A DNA stretch of 64,000 nucleotides from Lycium barbarum (taxonomy: Eukaryota > Streptophyta > Magnoliopsida > Solanales > Solanaceae), in contig NC_083342.1 of NCBI RefSeq assembly GCF_019175385.1, forward strand, positions 122,264,376 to 122,328,375, written 5' to 3'. Shown here piece after piece: positions 1 to 12,189 of this stretch (position 1 is its first letter; every line of letters starts with the position of its first letter). The notes beneath the pieces were generated by a model. That model was not told where the DNA came from, did not search any database, and worked only from the letters and a program-made list of their open reading frames with translations. A program made the translations under genes and the position numbers.

Positions 1-65
1 AGTAATAATCTCAATGGCTATATATCAAGCTCAAGTCAACCAGCTTTCGAGAAAGATACTACTTA

Positions 66-603
66 GAGCCCGTTTGGATTGGCTTATAAGTTGCTGAAAA
101 CAGCTTATGAGCCCGTTTGGATTGGCTTATAAGTTGTTTTCAGCTTTTTTGAGTGTTTGGCTGGCCAGCTTAAAGTCATTTTGTGCTTAAAATAAGCTCA
201 AAAAAATAATTGGGCCCATTTGACTTAGCTTATCTAAAGCAGCTTATAAGCTGAAAATAACTTATAAGCAAAAAAAAAATAAGTTAGATTATCCCAACTT
301 ATTTTTTTTAGCTTATAAGCTGTTTGCAGCTTATAGGCATAAGCCCATCCAAACAGGCTCTATAAGCTGTTTTCAGCTTTTTTGAATGTTTGGCTGGCCA
401 GCTTATAAGCCATTTTGTGCTTAAAATAAGCCCAAAAAAATAAGTTGACCTGTTTGGCTGGGCTTTTTCTAAGCAGCTCATAAGCTGAAAACAGCTTATA
501 AGCCAAAAAAAAATAAGTTGGCCTACCCCAACTTATTTTTTTTTTGGCTTATAAGTATTTTGAGCTTATAAGCTGCTTAAAAAAAGCTCATCCAAACAGG
601 CTC
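66..603. mobile_element. Harbinger/Tourist-like MITE (outer copy)
   Basis: The termini GAGCCCGTTTGG and CCAAACAGGCTC are inverted repeats, flanked on both sides by TTA (63-65 and 604-606). A 3-bp TTA duplication is typical of PIF/Harbinger MITEs. The body is full of short palindromic motifs (CTTATAAG). It is split by a second copy of the same family at 109-360. The family assignment is an inference from the TSD. Confidence 0.65.
109..360. mobile_element. MITE of the same family nested in the outer copy
   Basis: It has the same termini as the outer element (GAGCCCGTTTGG at 109, AAACAGGCTC ending at 360) and is flanked by TAT at 106-108 and 361-363. Removing it restores a continuous outer element, so this one inserted later. 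Confidence 0.6.
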
Positions 604-1820
604 TTAGTTTAAATACTTGGTTTCAAATTGTACTCCGATCCCTTCTATTTTAAAAATTAGTCATTTTTCAAATTTACCCTTATTGTTTCAATAAGTTAAG
701 TATTAATTAAGTGAGATATTTCATGCTAGATAAAAAGTAATTTAGATAAATGTTCTTATGATTAAAACTATTAAATATCTTCGTTAAGGAGTGTAAAAAC
801 TTAAAAGACACATAACTTGACCGGAAATAGGGCAAAAACATAGAGTTCGGAGCCAAAAAATCAAAAGAGATTGTGGAATTTGGGATAAACCAAAGGGATT
901 TATCGCATACCCCTCTACGACTTGCAGCAACTTTAACGACCCACACCAAACGACGTTTGATCTGTGGGCCCCTTTTCTTTTCTTCTAAATTATCTTTATA
1001 ACTCGTGGTTCACTCCACGAGTCTTTTTGGATTGGTATACTCCTTGATACGGTTCTTTTTTTAAGAAATTAATTAATAACTCGTGGAGACCAACACGAGT
1101 TACAACTTAATTATAACTCGTGTCTTCTTCATTCTTTTGCTCTTTACTTTCTCGATTTTCTTTTTTTTTTATTTAAAATAGAAAGAATCTTCCCCGTATT
1201 TCATATGTGGAAACATATAATCTACTCTAGTTGTTAGAAATTTCAAATAGTTTCAAAAAAGAAAGTAGATATTGTGTTTTAAATATACATGTATCTATTT
1301 TAATAGTTTATAAGTCGTGTACAAGGCTACGAGTTGCAAATATGTTCCTCAATTTTGCGACTGAGACCAAATATACTCTTCGCCAAAAAATATACTCCTG
1401 TCGTTACACAAATGACGCAAATATATCTTTTTCACTGACGGAAATTTTAAAAAAAATTCATTTAGATTGTTTTTAAATTAAACAAATGTGACGTGGCTTT
1501 AAAAAATTAGTCTACCCATTTTTTAAATGAACATGACAGTTTTTCGAAAACGTCCCGTCTAAATATTTTATAAAAAAATGTAAGTCTGTCCTAGTACACG
1601 ACTTATTAAATATGTTTTTTAAAACGAGAAAAGATGCAAACATATCCCTCGTTAAAAAAGTGATGTATCTATACCCCTGCCGTTTAACAAATGTGAAAAT
1701 ATACCCCTTGCGCTGATGAATTTTTAAAAAATAAATCATTTAGCTTATCTTTTAATTAAAAAAATGTCACGTAGCTTTAGAAAAATAAGTCTACCCATAT
1801 TGTTTGAGTGGAATTACTGT

Positions 1821-4800
1821 TATACCCCATTTAAACGGGTTAAAATAGAGTACAACATATTGGAGATTCCTAAATTGCTTTGTTTTAAGGAGTCGCCACC
1901 TAATTAATTTTAAAGGTGAATTAGGACACCTAAATATTAACTAAGGCAAAGTTAAAACTAAACCTCCATTAATAGTCTACTTAATCAGTGTGATTCTAGG
2001 TAAGGGTTCTATATTATCCTAAAGGGAAAGGATTAGGCATCCTTTAGAATCCGTTAACTACGATTATCCGACCAAACTTAGATTAATTAATTAATGCTAA
2101 ATAAGATGCTTTAAATTTTAAGGAAAAGGGTCAAGAAATGTTACTAAGGTTTTTAAGAAAAATGTAAAAATGTTGCTTAAAATAAGATTTAGAGAAAATA
2201 TAATAATTTACATAAAAGAAGATTTTAAATGCTATTTAAAATAAGATTTATAAATATTGTTAAGTCAATGAAAGTATAATGCTACCATTAAACATAATAC
2301 TTCTAGAAAATAATTTGCACAAGAGAAGATTTTAAACGCTAAATAAAACTTAAAAAAATGTCGCTAAAGCCTTGAATGCTATTGAAACTGAGACTTGCAG
2401 AAAATATAATAACTTGCCTATAAATAATAACTTTTAGCAAATGTGAACTTTAGATAAAATTTATATTGTATCAATATGATGATGTAGAAATGCCTAGACT
2501 TATTTTCTTTAAAATGTGATGAAAAGGGGCATGAGTTTCCTTCTCTTTTTTATTACTTCTATTTAACTATATTCAGCCAAAAATATGTATAATCGGATCA
2601 ATCTAAAAATGCTTATAAAATATTCTCGGATTAATATTTACATATTAGTGATGTTTTGAGATTTTAAGATAGTAAAGTAAAACATGATTCCTTTGACTCA
2701 AAATATGTAGTCATGCCATTTTGAAAATCAATTATTCTAAGAAAGATAAATATTATAGGCATTATAGATAATTTTAACGTAAAATAAAGAGAATGAAACT
2801 TACGAAATTAATTGGTCTTCCTTAAATTAACTACCTTTTACTAAAACTAAGTTCCATACTAATCCCCTTATAATTCATCTAAGCTATGTGAAAACAACAA
2901 TAAGATAAAGTGTCAACAACATAAGATTAAATGCAATAAGATAAATAGAGGCGCAAGAAATGTAAATAAATGGACTCAGCCCCATTTTGGGCTGCTGTGA
3001 TCGTGCATGCTATTGGGCTTAGCCCAGAAATCCTCTTTTAATATCTGCTGTGGACTGTTTCTGCTATTGGGCCTCAGCCCAGAATTTTATTTTTCTTTCT
3101 GTTTTGCTGCGGACAGGGCTGGACAGAGGGATGAGTGACGTTTCGTTGGGCCTTGGCCCAACACCAAATGCGGGAAATGATGAGTCTCTCGGACTCGTAC
3201 GCGAAGGTCATGCATAAAAATGGAAGAAAAGGATTAGTATGCAATCAATAAACGAGGCTAAACACATATAATGTAAATAAAAACAGACCAGTGGAGTATG
3301 TATATCATATGTATATTTGAGTATATTCCATGTATACACATTCATACAGATACTTAGGAGGTTAATATCGGAAAGCTTTTGCCCCCATCTTCCCGATGTT
3401 GCACAAGTTCCAAGGGATTTCACGAATCCCAGGCATGACTAACATCGGGGAGGGTTCAAGCTTAATCCATAATGACCCACTAATCTCCCTATAAATGTAT
3501 TTACCAAGACATACTAGTCATATACATACGTATACATAACCAAACACAACATGCTTGCAATGCGAGAATCGTAAAGATTGAGCAAATAAAAAACATAGCA
3601 AACTCAACAGTTCTGATCTTATACTCCTAAATCTTTCATGGGGCGATTTAAGGATAAGGAAACAGCAATCCAATACTCCATGGAATATTTGCTAAATATA
3701 GCAATCCATTAACAACTAAATAACTCTTTAACTCAAACAGGGGGACTGCCTATAGTTAACGTATTAGCAACTTCCAAACAAATCAATAAAGAAACTTCAA
3801 TGAATGCAGCAGTCCAAAATCCGGAATAGTGTCAAGTGACGGACTTCACGCTTAGGATAAGACTGTACCCAATTTAGCTTTAAAATGAAAAAAAATGAAG
3901 CCTCTTTCATCTTCACAAAAACAGATTTTCAACCTGGCGATACTAATTCTAATTCCAATCAACATAATGCATCATTTTGAGCACATCATCTAACATGTTA
4001 TGGGATATTCCAACAAAACGCAAACTACGCAGGACATACGCATCTTGGGATCAAAATATGACATTTCCAGTATTCATTAACTAATTCAAATCACAGGCCC
4101 ATAGTTTATACAGAATTATTTAAGTCAAGGTCGGTTGTTCTGTAAGATTTAAATGTCTAGAATATAACAAACAACGATCAATCAATCTGATTCAAGAAAC
4201 GCATCAGCACAAGACATATAACATACATGAATGAAAAAAAAAAAAAACATGTTATCATTTTCAACTCAACTGTCCAAACTTATGCAAGGCAGTTTCAAAT
4301 TAACAAACTGAATTAATGCATGATAAACTTGACTGGATCAGTTGACCCAATCACAAATTCACACACAGCAGTGGTATTTGACAAGGAGATTCATATTTGC
4401 AAATGGACATACTTAACAGACACAGAGATGGGATGCCAGGTTCAAATGCAGGGGATCAGCTCATCATACCATATTTAGTGTGGTTCATACATATACACCA
4501 AATTCTCACATTAACAGACTCCACATCCAAGCTCGAAACAGATTTATCATACTAACACGGGGTCATGCTACAGTTTAATATATCATGTATCATTACTAGT
4601 TGACATAATCGTCATCGTATGAACCCATATGAACACATAAATGCAAATAAAACTGAAATTAAACTAGACCAAACTGAGACCTAGACATAGAGGCACTATT
4701 AACCGCTAAGCTGAAAACTAAGCCGAATGAAGACGTAAACATATAGATATCATTAACTACTTAATCGAAACACCACAAATTCCTTAGCTAGTACCACTCG

Positions 4801-5475
4801 GGTCCGAAACAGTGAAAAGGGAAAAATGTGTAGTATTTTGAATCGATATTGTGATTGCTAAAAAAAAAAGAAAACTAATATTTTAGAGGGATTTTTAGAC
4901 AGCTTAAAAGAACTCTTCTTTTTTAGGGGGGAAGCTAAATATCTTATATTTTAGGGAGTTTTTGCAGCTCCAAAAAAACCTCCCTCGAACCAGTGGTAGC
5001 TAGGGTTTCATAAAATGGGCGGGATTTTAGAGCATCAAGTTTGAATCTTGAATCCAAAGAAAATGTCCGTTTGAAAATTTGGACGAACTTGTAGGCATTT
5101 CACGTGATTTGGTCAGACTTTGCTCAAAGGGACCGATTTATTTGCGGCTTGAAGCGAAAATGGGAAAGCCCTCCCTTTCAAACGACAGAACCACGCAGGT
5201 GAGCAGAAGAGAAAGACAAGTTTAGTGAAAAAATGGGACAGGCAAATCTGTCCGTGCCAAAATGGGGAGGAAGAGAATGGAGGAGAAAGGAGGCGTCTGA
5301 TGCGTTTTGCTATTAGGTTTTGGGGATGAATAAGAAAAAGGAGCGGGTCGGGTCGGGTCTTTAAGCGGGTATTGGGCTGGGTTGTTTTGGGCTAGTTATT
5401 ATTTCGGGTGTTAGTGGGCTGGTTTTATGAATTGGTCCGAAAATAGTATGAGTTCATTGGGCTCGGCTTTGGGTT
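1821..5475 (+). mobile_element. LTR-like block, possibly an Ogre/Tat-type solo LTR
   Basis: The block starts with TGTTATACCCC and soon reaches GGAGTCGCCACCTAATTA, a motif I associate with long LTRs of Solanaceae Ogre/Tat Gypsy elements. It interrupts otherwise continuous repeat-arm sequence, whose parts resume near 5476. No gag or pol coding is present, so it would be a solo LTR or fragment. The right end is approximate. The family call rests on memory of the motif. Confidence 0.4.
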
Positions 5476-5584
5476 AGATGAATTAAAAACTATCTCTGTG
5501 GCTTTTAAAAAAATAAGTCTATCCATTCTTTAAATGAACTAGACCCGACCCACTAGGAAAAAAAAAATACCACATGGCTTTAGA

Positions 5585-6400
5585 AAAGGGCAACTTACAC
5601 AAATGACTACACTTTGGGTTTTTTTTAAGGCATATCTATATTTTTGCTAATTACATTTCATAGCTACAGTAACGTGTATTCAAATTCGACTGTATTCCAC
5701 TTCGGTTGTATTTCGTTGTATTCAATTCGTTATATTCAATTTGGTTGTATTCATTCGCAACAAATTTTACACTGTATTCAACTTATTGTATTTAAATTTA
5801 GTTGTATTCAAACAACATAAATGCAAAAAAAATACAGGGATATTCAGCTGTATTCCAAAATTCACTGTATTCATTTGTGTACAAAAAATCTCCTTCGAAA
5901 TACAAGCGAAAAATACATAAAGAAACACTCTATTTTACACTAATTAAATAATGAATACACTGAAATATACTCAGATCTGAGATACCAGAATTATTGCTAC
6001 GTTGATGGATTATAATACTCCTAATTCTTTACAAATGTAATTCTTTACAAATGGCTGCTGGTTCAAGACCTTTCCTCGCTCTTCTCTGCCTTAATTTGGT
6101 CTTTCGCAATTGCTTTTTCCAATTGTTTCATCACCCTTATTCTCTACAAATACTCCGTCGGAGAAGATGACCAGCAGTGGCTGGCCGACGGAGAAGAGAG
6201 AGTTGAGGGAGGAGAGAGAAGGGGTTGAAGGAAAAGATTGATACAATGGAATAAGAGGAGATGAGTTTTAAATTAGTTACCTTGTGTAATTGAAATACAA
6301 CATTTAGCTCCCACATGTAATTAAACTAAAGTGTAGTTACTAAATATATATATATATCTTTATATGTTCTCTACACTATGTAAAATTCCCTTAAAAAAAA
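5585..6400. mobile_element. Nested TIR element, MULE-like
   Basis: The left end (AAGGGCAACTTACAC then CTACACTTTGGG) matches the reverse complement of the right end (AAGGGAATTTTACATAGTG then CTACACTTTAG). It lies inside the right arm of the larger inverted repeat. The interior contains many TGTATTCAA/GTTGTATT words. Flanking TTTAGAAAA and TTAAAAAAA may be an eroded 9-bp duplication. No coding seen. Confidence 0.45.
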
Positions 6401-7202
6401 TAAGTCTACTAAAAAAATGGGTAGATTTATTTTTTTAAAGCCACGTGACATTTTTTAATTAAAAACAAGCTAATTAATTTTTTAAAAAGTTTTTGTCAGT
6501 GAAAATGATATATTTGCGTCATTTGTGTAACGACAGGAGTATATATATGCACCATTTTTTACGAGGAGTATATATGCTGTCAACCGCAAAGTTGAAAGGT
6601 ATATTTTCACCTTTTCCCTTAAAAGAATAATTGCAACTTGTAGGCTTGTACACTACTTATAAGCTAATAAAATAGATACTTGTATATTTAAAACACAATA
6701 TTTACTTTCTTTTTTAAACTATTTGAAATTTCTAACAACTAGAGTAGAGTACATGTTTTCACATATTAAATACGGGGAAGATTCTTTCTTTTTAAAATAA
6801 AAATAAAAAATAAAAAATAGAGAGAGTAAAGAGTAAAAGAACGAAGAAGACATGAATTATAATTAAATTGTAACTCGCGTTGGTCTCCACGAGTTATCAG
6901 TTAATTTCTAAAAAAGAATTGTAGCAAGCAGTATACCAATCCAAAAAAAAAATGTTGTAACTCGTGTAGTGGTCCACGAGTTATAAAGAAAATTTAGAAG
7001 AAAAAACGGGAGCCACAGATCAAATATCGTTTGGTGTGGGTCGTTAAAGTTGCTACAAGTCATAAAGGGGTATGCGATAAACCCTTTTTGGTTTATCCCA
7101 AATTCCACAACCTCCTTTAATTTTTGGCTCCAAAACAGTGCCTTTAGGCTCCGGACTCCAAAAACATACATCCAATTCCTTTAGTTATTTGTTAGCTTCA
7201 TA

Positions 7203-7419
7203 CTCCCTCTGTTTCAATTTATATGAACTCATTTGACTAGGCACGACATTTAAGAAAGAGGGAAAGACTTTTGAAACTTGTGATTCAAAATAAGCCTTGA
7301 AAATTTATGTGGCTGTAAATCATTCATAAAGTAAATTTGTTTCCAAATTAGGAAAGAGGTAATTCATTTTGACACGGACTAAAAAGAAAATAGGTTCAAA
7401 CAAATTGAAACAGAGGGAA
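7203..7419. mobile_element. Stowaway-type MITE
   Basis: The terminal inverted repeats CTCCCTCTGTTTCAATTT and AAATTGAAACAGAGGGA are bordered by TA on both sides (7201-7202 and 7420-7421). CTCCCTC termini plus a TA duplication define Stowaway (Tc1/mariner-derived) MITEs. Length is 217 bp. Confidence 0.8.
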
Positions 7420-7421
7420 TA

Positions 7422-9763
7422 TATGTTTAAGAAAATAAAAACGGCACGTATGCAAAATAATTTTTAACAGATAAATTGATAATTTATTTTTCTCTTATCT
7501 TTTAAAACTAATACACAACTATCTTGCGTGCAGGGACATAGATAAATGAAGTCCAGTCTTGCTACTCAACACTTCGCACGAGGGAAAAAAACCTTACTCA
7601 CACCGAATGTTTACATCTACTTATTGAATTAGGGTAAACATCGATATTTTTTTCTTCACTAAGCATTCAACTCCATCAACAGGCTGACATATATAGGGTA
7701 GTATAATCTCCTTGGCGCAGGCTCATACCTACGATAAGTGCACGATTCATAAGATTATTTTGATGATAAACTTACATGATAGTACTGAAAATGTCAATAA
7801 TACTACCATCCCACAAAGATTAGAAGATTCAGGAAATTAAGAACAAAAGAATAAAAGAATTACAAAATTTCTGTAACTGGCGGAAAGTGCATGAAGATAG
7901 TTCTTTAATGATTAAAGTTGACAACAACTAAAGTTATGCATAGGCTTGGCTTACACTACACACACAATTGAAATTTAACACAACAATATTGAGACATGGA
8001 AAGACCTTAGGTTTCTCTCGAGGAGTAATACAGAGTTCATTTTCATATTCTTGAAGGCCTATATTTTAAATCCAAGAAGGAACATCCCATATATGTAATA
8101 CAAATTACTATTTTCATGGAAGGCATTCATTGATTGGGTTGAGGCTCCCAACAAGTTACAATCCTAAACAAACCGCAGAATCTGTCAAACCTACAGACAA
8201 AAATAAATGAGAGATTAGATATGGCTAAACTAGAAAACATATATAATAAAGAGCTGTCAATGCGAACAGTCTACACATCAAACACTAAATTAGCTCAAAA
8301 GTTGCACAAACATTGTAAAAAAATGCATGTAGTAAAGACACATTGTGACAGACTCGGATAAAAGTAAAAGAACCAACCTTACTAGGCTTACGAACCAAGA
8401 CTTGAGGAAGCTATTGAAACAATGAAATGAAGTATGAAACGTGGTTAGTCTCTCTACAGTTTGAAGAGAAAATTAGAATTTCACACTAAGAAAACTGTTG
8501 GAATCAACAATAGCGGAAGACCAATTTTTAGCCCATAAGAAATAAAGCACTAGGAATATACTATTGCCACCAAAATGAGAATTTCCCTACTTCTCAGACA
8601 GGAAGACAGTATGTACCTAACGTACATTTCTATCACACCACAAACAGCACAACTTCAGTACAACATGAATGATGAACAAACGATTAAGACAAAAGCATAT
8701 ACCATTCAGAAGCTACATTACAAATCCTGATTGCAGATCTCCCAACGTTGCAATTTCTCGAAGATCACAACTTCAATGCCTGGACAAATCAAGTATGTCA
8801 ATATTGGTCAATTGAATGTAAGATACACAACTAAGATGTATGTTGATAGCTTTAAAATAATGATGTTAGCTAAGGAGTTCATACGTGCAGCAAAGTGTTA
8901 GTCCAGTTCACATACAAGTACCAAACATCTCTTAGAAAATGTGAGTCATGGTATTGTGCCATACCAAATTTCTACAAACTCTCATGATATTGAAGTGTAT
9001 TACAAAAACTCCTAAGGCTAGCAACTATCAGCTAGAGCAAGGAGAAGTAACCAAATGTGAATGAACGAGCACCATACTGAACAGGAGCTATGCAGTCTAT
9101 GACAGCTAGCTCTGGATCCTGTTGGAGTCTCTTTAGCATCACATATAGTGTGCTGATCCAGAAATTGGTGCAAAAGCATCTAGGATTGTACTAAGATAAT
9201 GAATTCCCTTCAAATAACAAAATGTATGATTCACAACAATGACGGAGTTCATATTGGGTTTCATTCTATTTGGTTACAGAGGAAAGAACCAAAAGTTTCT
9301 CAGCCTAATTGCTGAAATCTTGCTAGATAGTCACTAGCAAGCACTATCCTTAAGCAGGAAGAGTTTGCCTATGCACTTTGCCTTTATATCAATTCCGGGG
9401 GTGAGACTGAAACTAAACACTACTTAGACTATTTGAGAGAAGGATGGTCATGTCTGGGTCAAGGGGATGGGTGGCCTGAACCCTGTTCCTCCAGTTAGAG
9501 CTATGTACCTTCTGTTGTTTGTCCCTCCACACACATTACAGTAGCACAGTGTTTAGCCAAGCTGGGGTTCAGAAGGTCTATGAGTACACAGAGGAATCAA
9601 ACAGAACCTGCAAACTACTTTCCAGTTTATTAGCAAGTATGTCACGTAACAATACAGGAATCACTATAGAAGATCTTTTCCCAGGACAGAAATGCATGCT
9701 CTTCCATGCCAAAAAAATAAATCTAATTCATGAATTTTTGAATTCAGTCATTCAGAAAACTAC
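7422..9763. other. Non-coding region downstream of the Agenet exons
   Basis: I see no convincing gene. A possible tiny terminal exon for the Agenet gene lies on the minus strand at 8765-8779: acceptor CCAG at 8780-8783, then Ala-Leu-Lys-Leu-stop, in phase with the end of the upstream exon. This is weak. The plus-strand open frame at 9519-9860 overlaps the Agenet exon antisense and has no recognisable domain. Confidence 0.4.
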
Positions 9764-10225
9764 CTGGGAAGCTCTGACCCATTTGCCGTTAATCCAGTCC
9801 AGATGCAGCCTTATATCAGCATGCTTAAACTCCAACTCCTCGTTGTTCCCCTTAAAGTAAACCTTGTATCTCTGACCTTTAAGTACTTTAGAAATCACAC
9901 CCACCCACCAGCCATCATTGTGTTGAGCATCAACTTCTTCGAGGACTTTGAAGCTTTTAAAAGGTCCAATATCAGGTGGAGGTGGTCGTACATGCAAACG
10001 ATCAGTTTCTTCTTGCAAAAAATCTGTATCATCATTGTTTCTTAGGTTGTGATACTCAATCAGGTAGTTACCATTATCTAAAAGCTTAACAACAGTTGCA
10101 GCAAACCAAGCACCCTCAAAACCTTCTTCATCACTGCTGACCTCGACTAATGATCCTACACTAAAATTTTCTGCAGCTTCGTTGTTGGGTCTAATTTCAG
10201 TAGGTACAAGTTTCTGTATTTCATG
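9764..10225 (-). CDS. Agenet/Tudor-like domain protein, downstream exon or second small gene
   Basis: The frame encodes two tandem Agenet domains. The first reads VGSLVEVSSDEEGFEGAWF and continues to a hydrophobic VEY-like strand. The second reads FKVLEEVDAQHNDGWWVGV and ends near GKWVRASQ. The exon ends at a clean donor (CAG|GT, 9764/9763). At the 5' side an acceptor ACAG lies at 10215-10218, but it is not in phase with the exon at 13600-14130. Alternatively an in-frame ATG at 10225 could start a separate short gene. Plant Agenet/DUF724 proteins are Tudor-like histone-binding or RNA-transport-related proteins. Whether this belongs to the 13.6-14.1 kb exon through an unseen middle exon is unresolved. 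Agenet assignment is firm; gene structure is not. Confidence 0.6.
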
Positions 10226-10640
10226 CCGAAGCCAAAATAAGTGGGAGAGAAAAGAAACAAATCAAAAAGTGAAACACATAAACAGAATTGAGAGAAAGTC
10301 TAAAACTTGAAAAATGCAATGCCCTATTTAAATAACTGCTTCGTTATGTGTTATCTCATACAGACATGTATAATCATGAAAAGAAATGGAAAATATAGAT
10401 ATATCTCAGATGAACTTAAGAAGTGCCAGATTTGCTCATCAGTTAAATGTAATAATAGAAACATGCTTCCAACTCCCATTTTGTTCCTGGGTATGTGTGT
10501 TTAGGTGCATCCATGCCGCAGCTAGATTGGTCACAAGAGATGATTGAAGCTTGGCTTAGAATAATTATTTCATCAATGACAATGCTATTTATATCTCCTA
10601 TATTCTTGCATAGTCATCTCTTACTACTTGTTTTCAATAG

Positions 10641-10892
10641 TATTCCACCTGATTGGTCAAGAGGATTTGAGTAATGATGCAGAATCTCTGTCAGACACAC
10701 TTGAATCCATGTTGATTTGATGTGAAGCTGGATCTTTTTGTAAATAATCAAGCATAATTACCCTTTTCTCAACAAGTATTCCACCTGATTGGTCAAGAGG
10801 ATTTGAGTAATGATGCAGAATCTCTGTCAGACACACTTGAATCCATGTTGATTTGATGTGAAGCTGGATCTTTTTGTAAATAATCAAGCACA
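10641..10892 (-). repeat. 136-bp tandem duplication with exon-like coding
   Basis: Two nearly identical copies begin at 10641 and 10777 (start word TATTCCACCTGATTGGTCAA). On the minus strand one frame, entered after an AAAGCAG acceptor near 10894, is open and reads RIVLDYLQKDPASHQIN, then runs to a TGA after LLKSS. I do not recognise the protein. It could be a terminal exon duplicated in place, or chance. Confidence 0.55.
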
Positions 10893-12189
10893 ATTCGGGC
10901 TGCTTTTATTATACTTAACCTTTTCTCAACAAGAAAAAAGATTATGCTCAATTGGGAAGGCTTTCTTTTTCAGGAGTTATCTCCACTCTATCTAGTGGAG
11001 GAAAGAACCTATGTCACACAGACACAAGTGTATGTATGTATTCATACAACATGTACAGGTGTACAAATAGTGACAGCGGATTCATTTAACTTAACGAGTT
11101 TTGGTACAATTAAAGGATTTAATGAATTATCCATCCCTATAACTTACCTATTTGAGACGGGTACATCAAGACGAATGAGGAGTTCTAATGTAGGATGCTA
11201 TATATTGGAAAAGGTTTCCATATTAGGGGATGAACTATGAAGGTCAATATTCTTTTTAGAAACAAAAAAAATGGAGAAAGTAGATAGTAAGCTTATCATA
11301 AGCAATATTGGACTGTTGACTACATAACCTAAACTTCTTTCAAGTTTGCAGCATGAGTTTGCTTAGCTGGGTTGAGAAAGGTGAGAAACCAGCAAGTAGA
11401 CTTCTTTGAGCTTCCAAGTTTCCCTTGATCAGCTGAAAATAAGAACACCCTATTCCAAGAAGTGTACACTGATTCTACAATATGCTGTTCAATGCTCCTA
11501 TATCTACAAAGTTCCAATGCATATTCACATGTCCTCCCCCTCAAGCCCTCAAATCAACTATCCCAAGAAATGCAACATATTTAAAATGTATGTGCTACAA
11601 TAGATCAAAGACAAAAAAATGACAATCGATCAGTCAAATATGCCTCAATCTTAGACATAGTTGTGGCTAACTATATAAATATTATGAATAATGCTCTATT
11701 CAGGCAATTTTCATTTCAATACTAAATAATTTGTCTTTATTGAAAACTAGAAATTCTCGAAAACTAGAAGTTCTCGAAATCTCATACTTATCCCTACACT
11801 GATACACGAGTCTCTAGCCAAAGTAAAGGGATTCCTAACAAGCACAAGACTTAGTGTAAGTGTAACAAGAAAAAATATGCTTTAATCAACAGTATTATAA
11901 TGATTCTGACTCAACGCTATATTATTATCCTTTAATACCACAACTTGTATTACCCATCTTTCTATCCTTTTTGATTAAACTTAGTCTTGGGTAAATATAA
12001 TCCTTTTCAAGGTAATTACTGATTTTGTTGACTTCCCCGCTAACAAGCCTATGTTCCAACTATATATCTGAAACCAACTCTCTAGGACTAACTTCTTCAC
12101 CATCATCCGCCCAATAAGATGCAGGTATCCTCCCCCTGTAGCACAATATCTAGGAACAGATGTTATGGGACTACTTTTATACCCACACC

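Larger units (their letters stand above)
838..7150. mobile_element. Large element or composite with ~700 bp inverted repeats
   Basis: The left arm (about 838-1530) reappears as its reverse complement at about 6405-7150. Shared blocks include TGTGGAATTTGGGATAAACC, the CGTTTGATCTGTGGGCCC-like segment, the repeated ACTCGTG motif, and the AGAAATTTCAAATAGTTT segment. Part of the arm is also repeated directly at about 1560-1810. The interior holds an LTR-like block and another TIR element. Long terminal inverted repeats suggest a non-autonomous Mutator-like or foldback element, but I found no transposase and no clear target duplication. Confidence 0.6.

Noticed and set aside
9519..9860. 113-codon plus-strand open frame
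   Set aside because: It overlaps the Agenet exon antisense, has no domain and no promoter or splice support.
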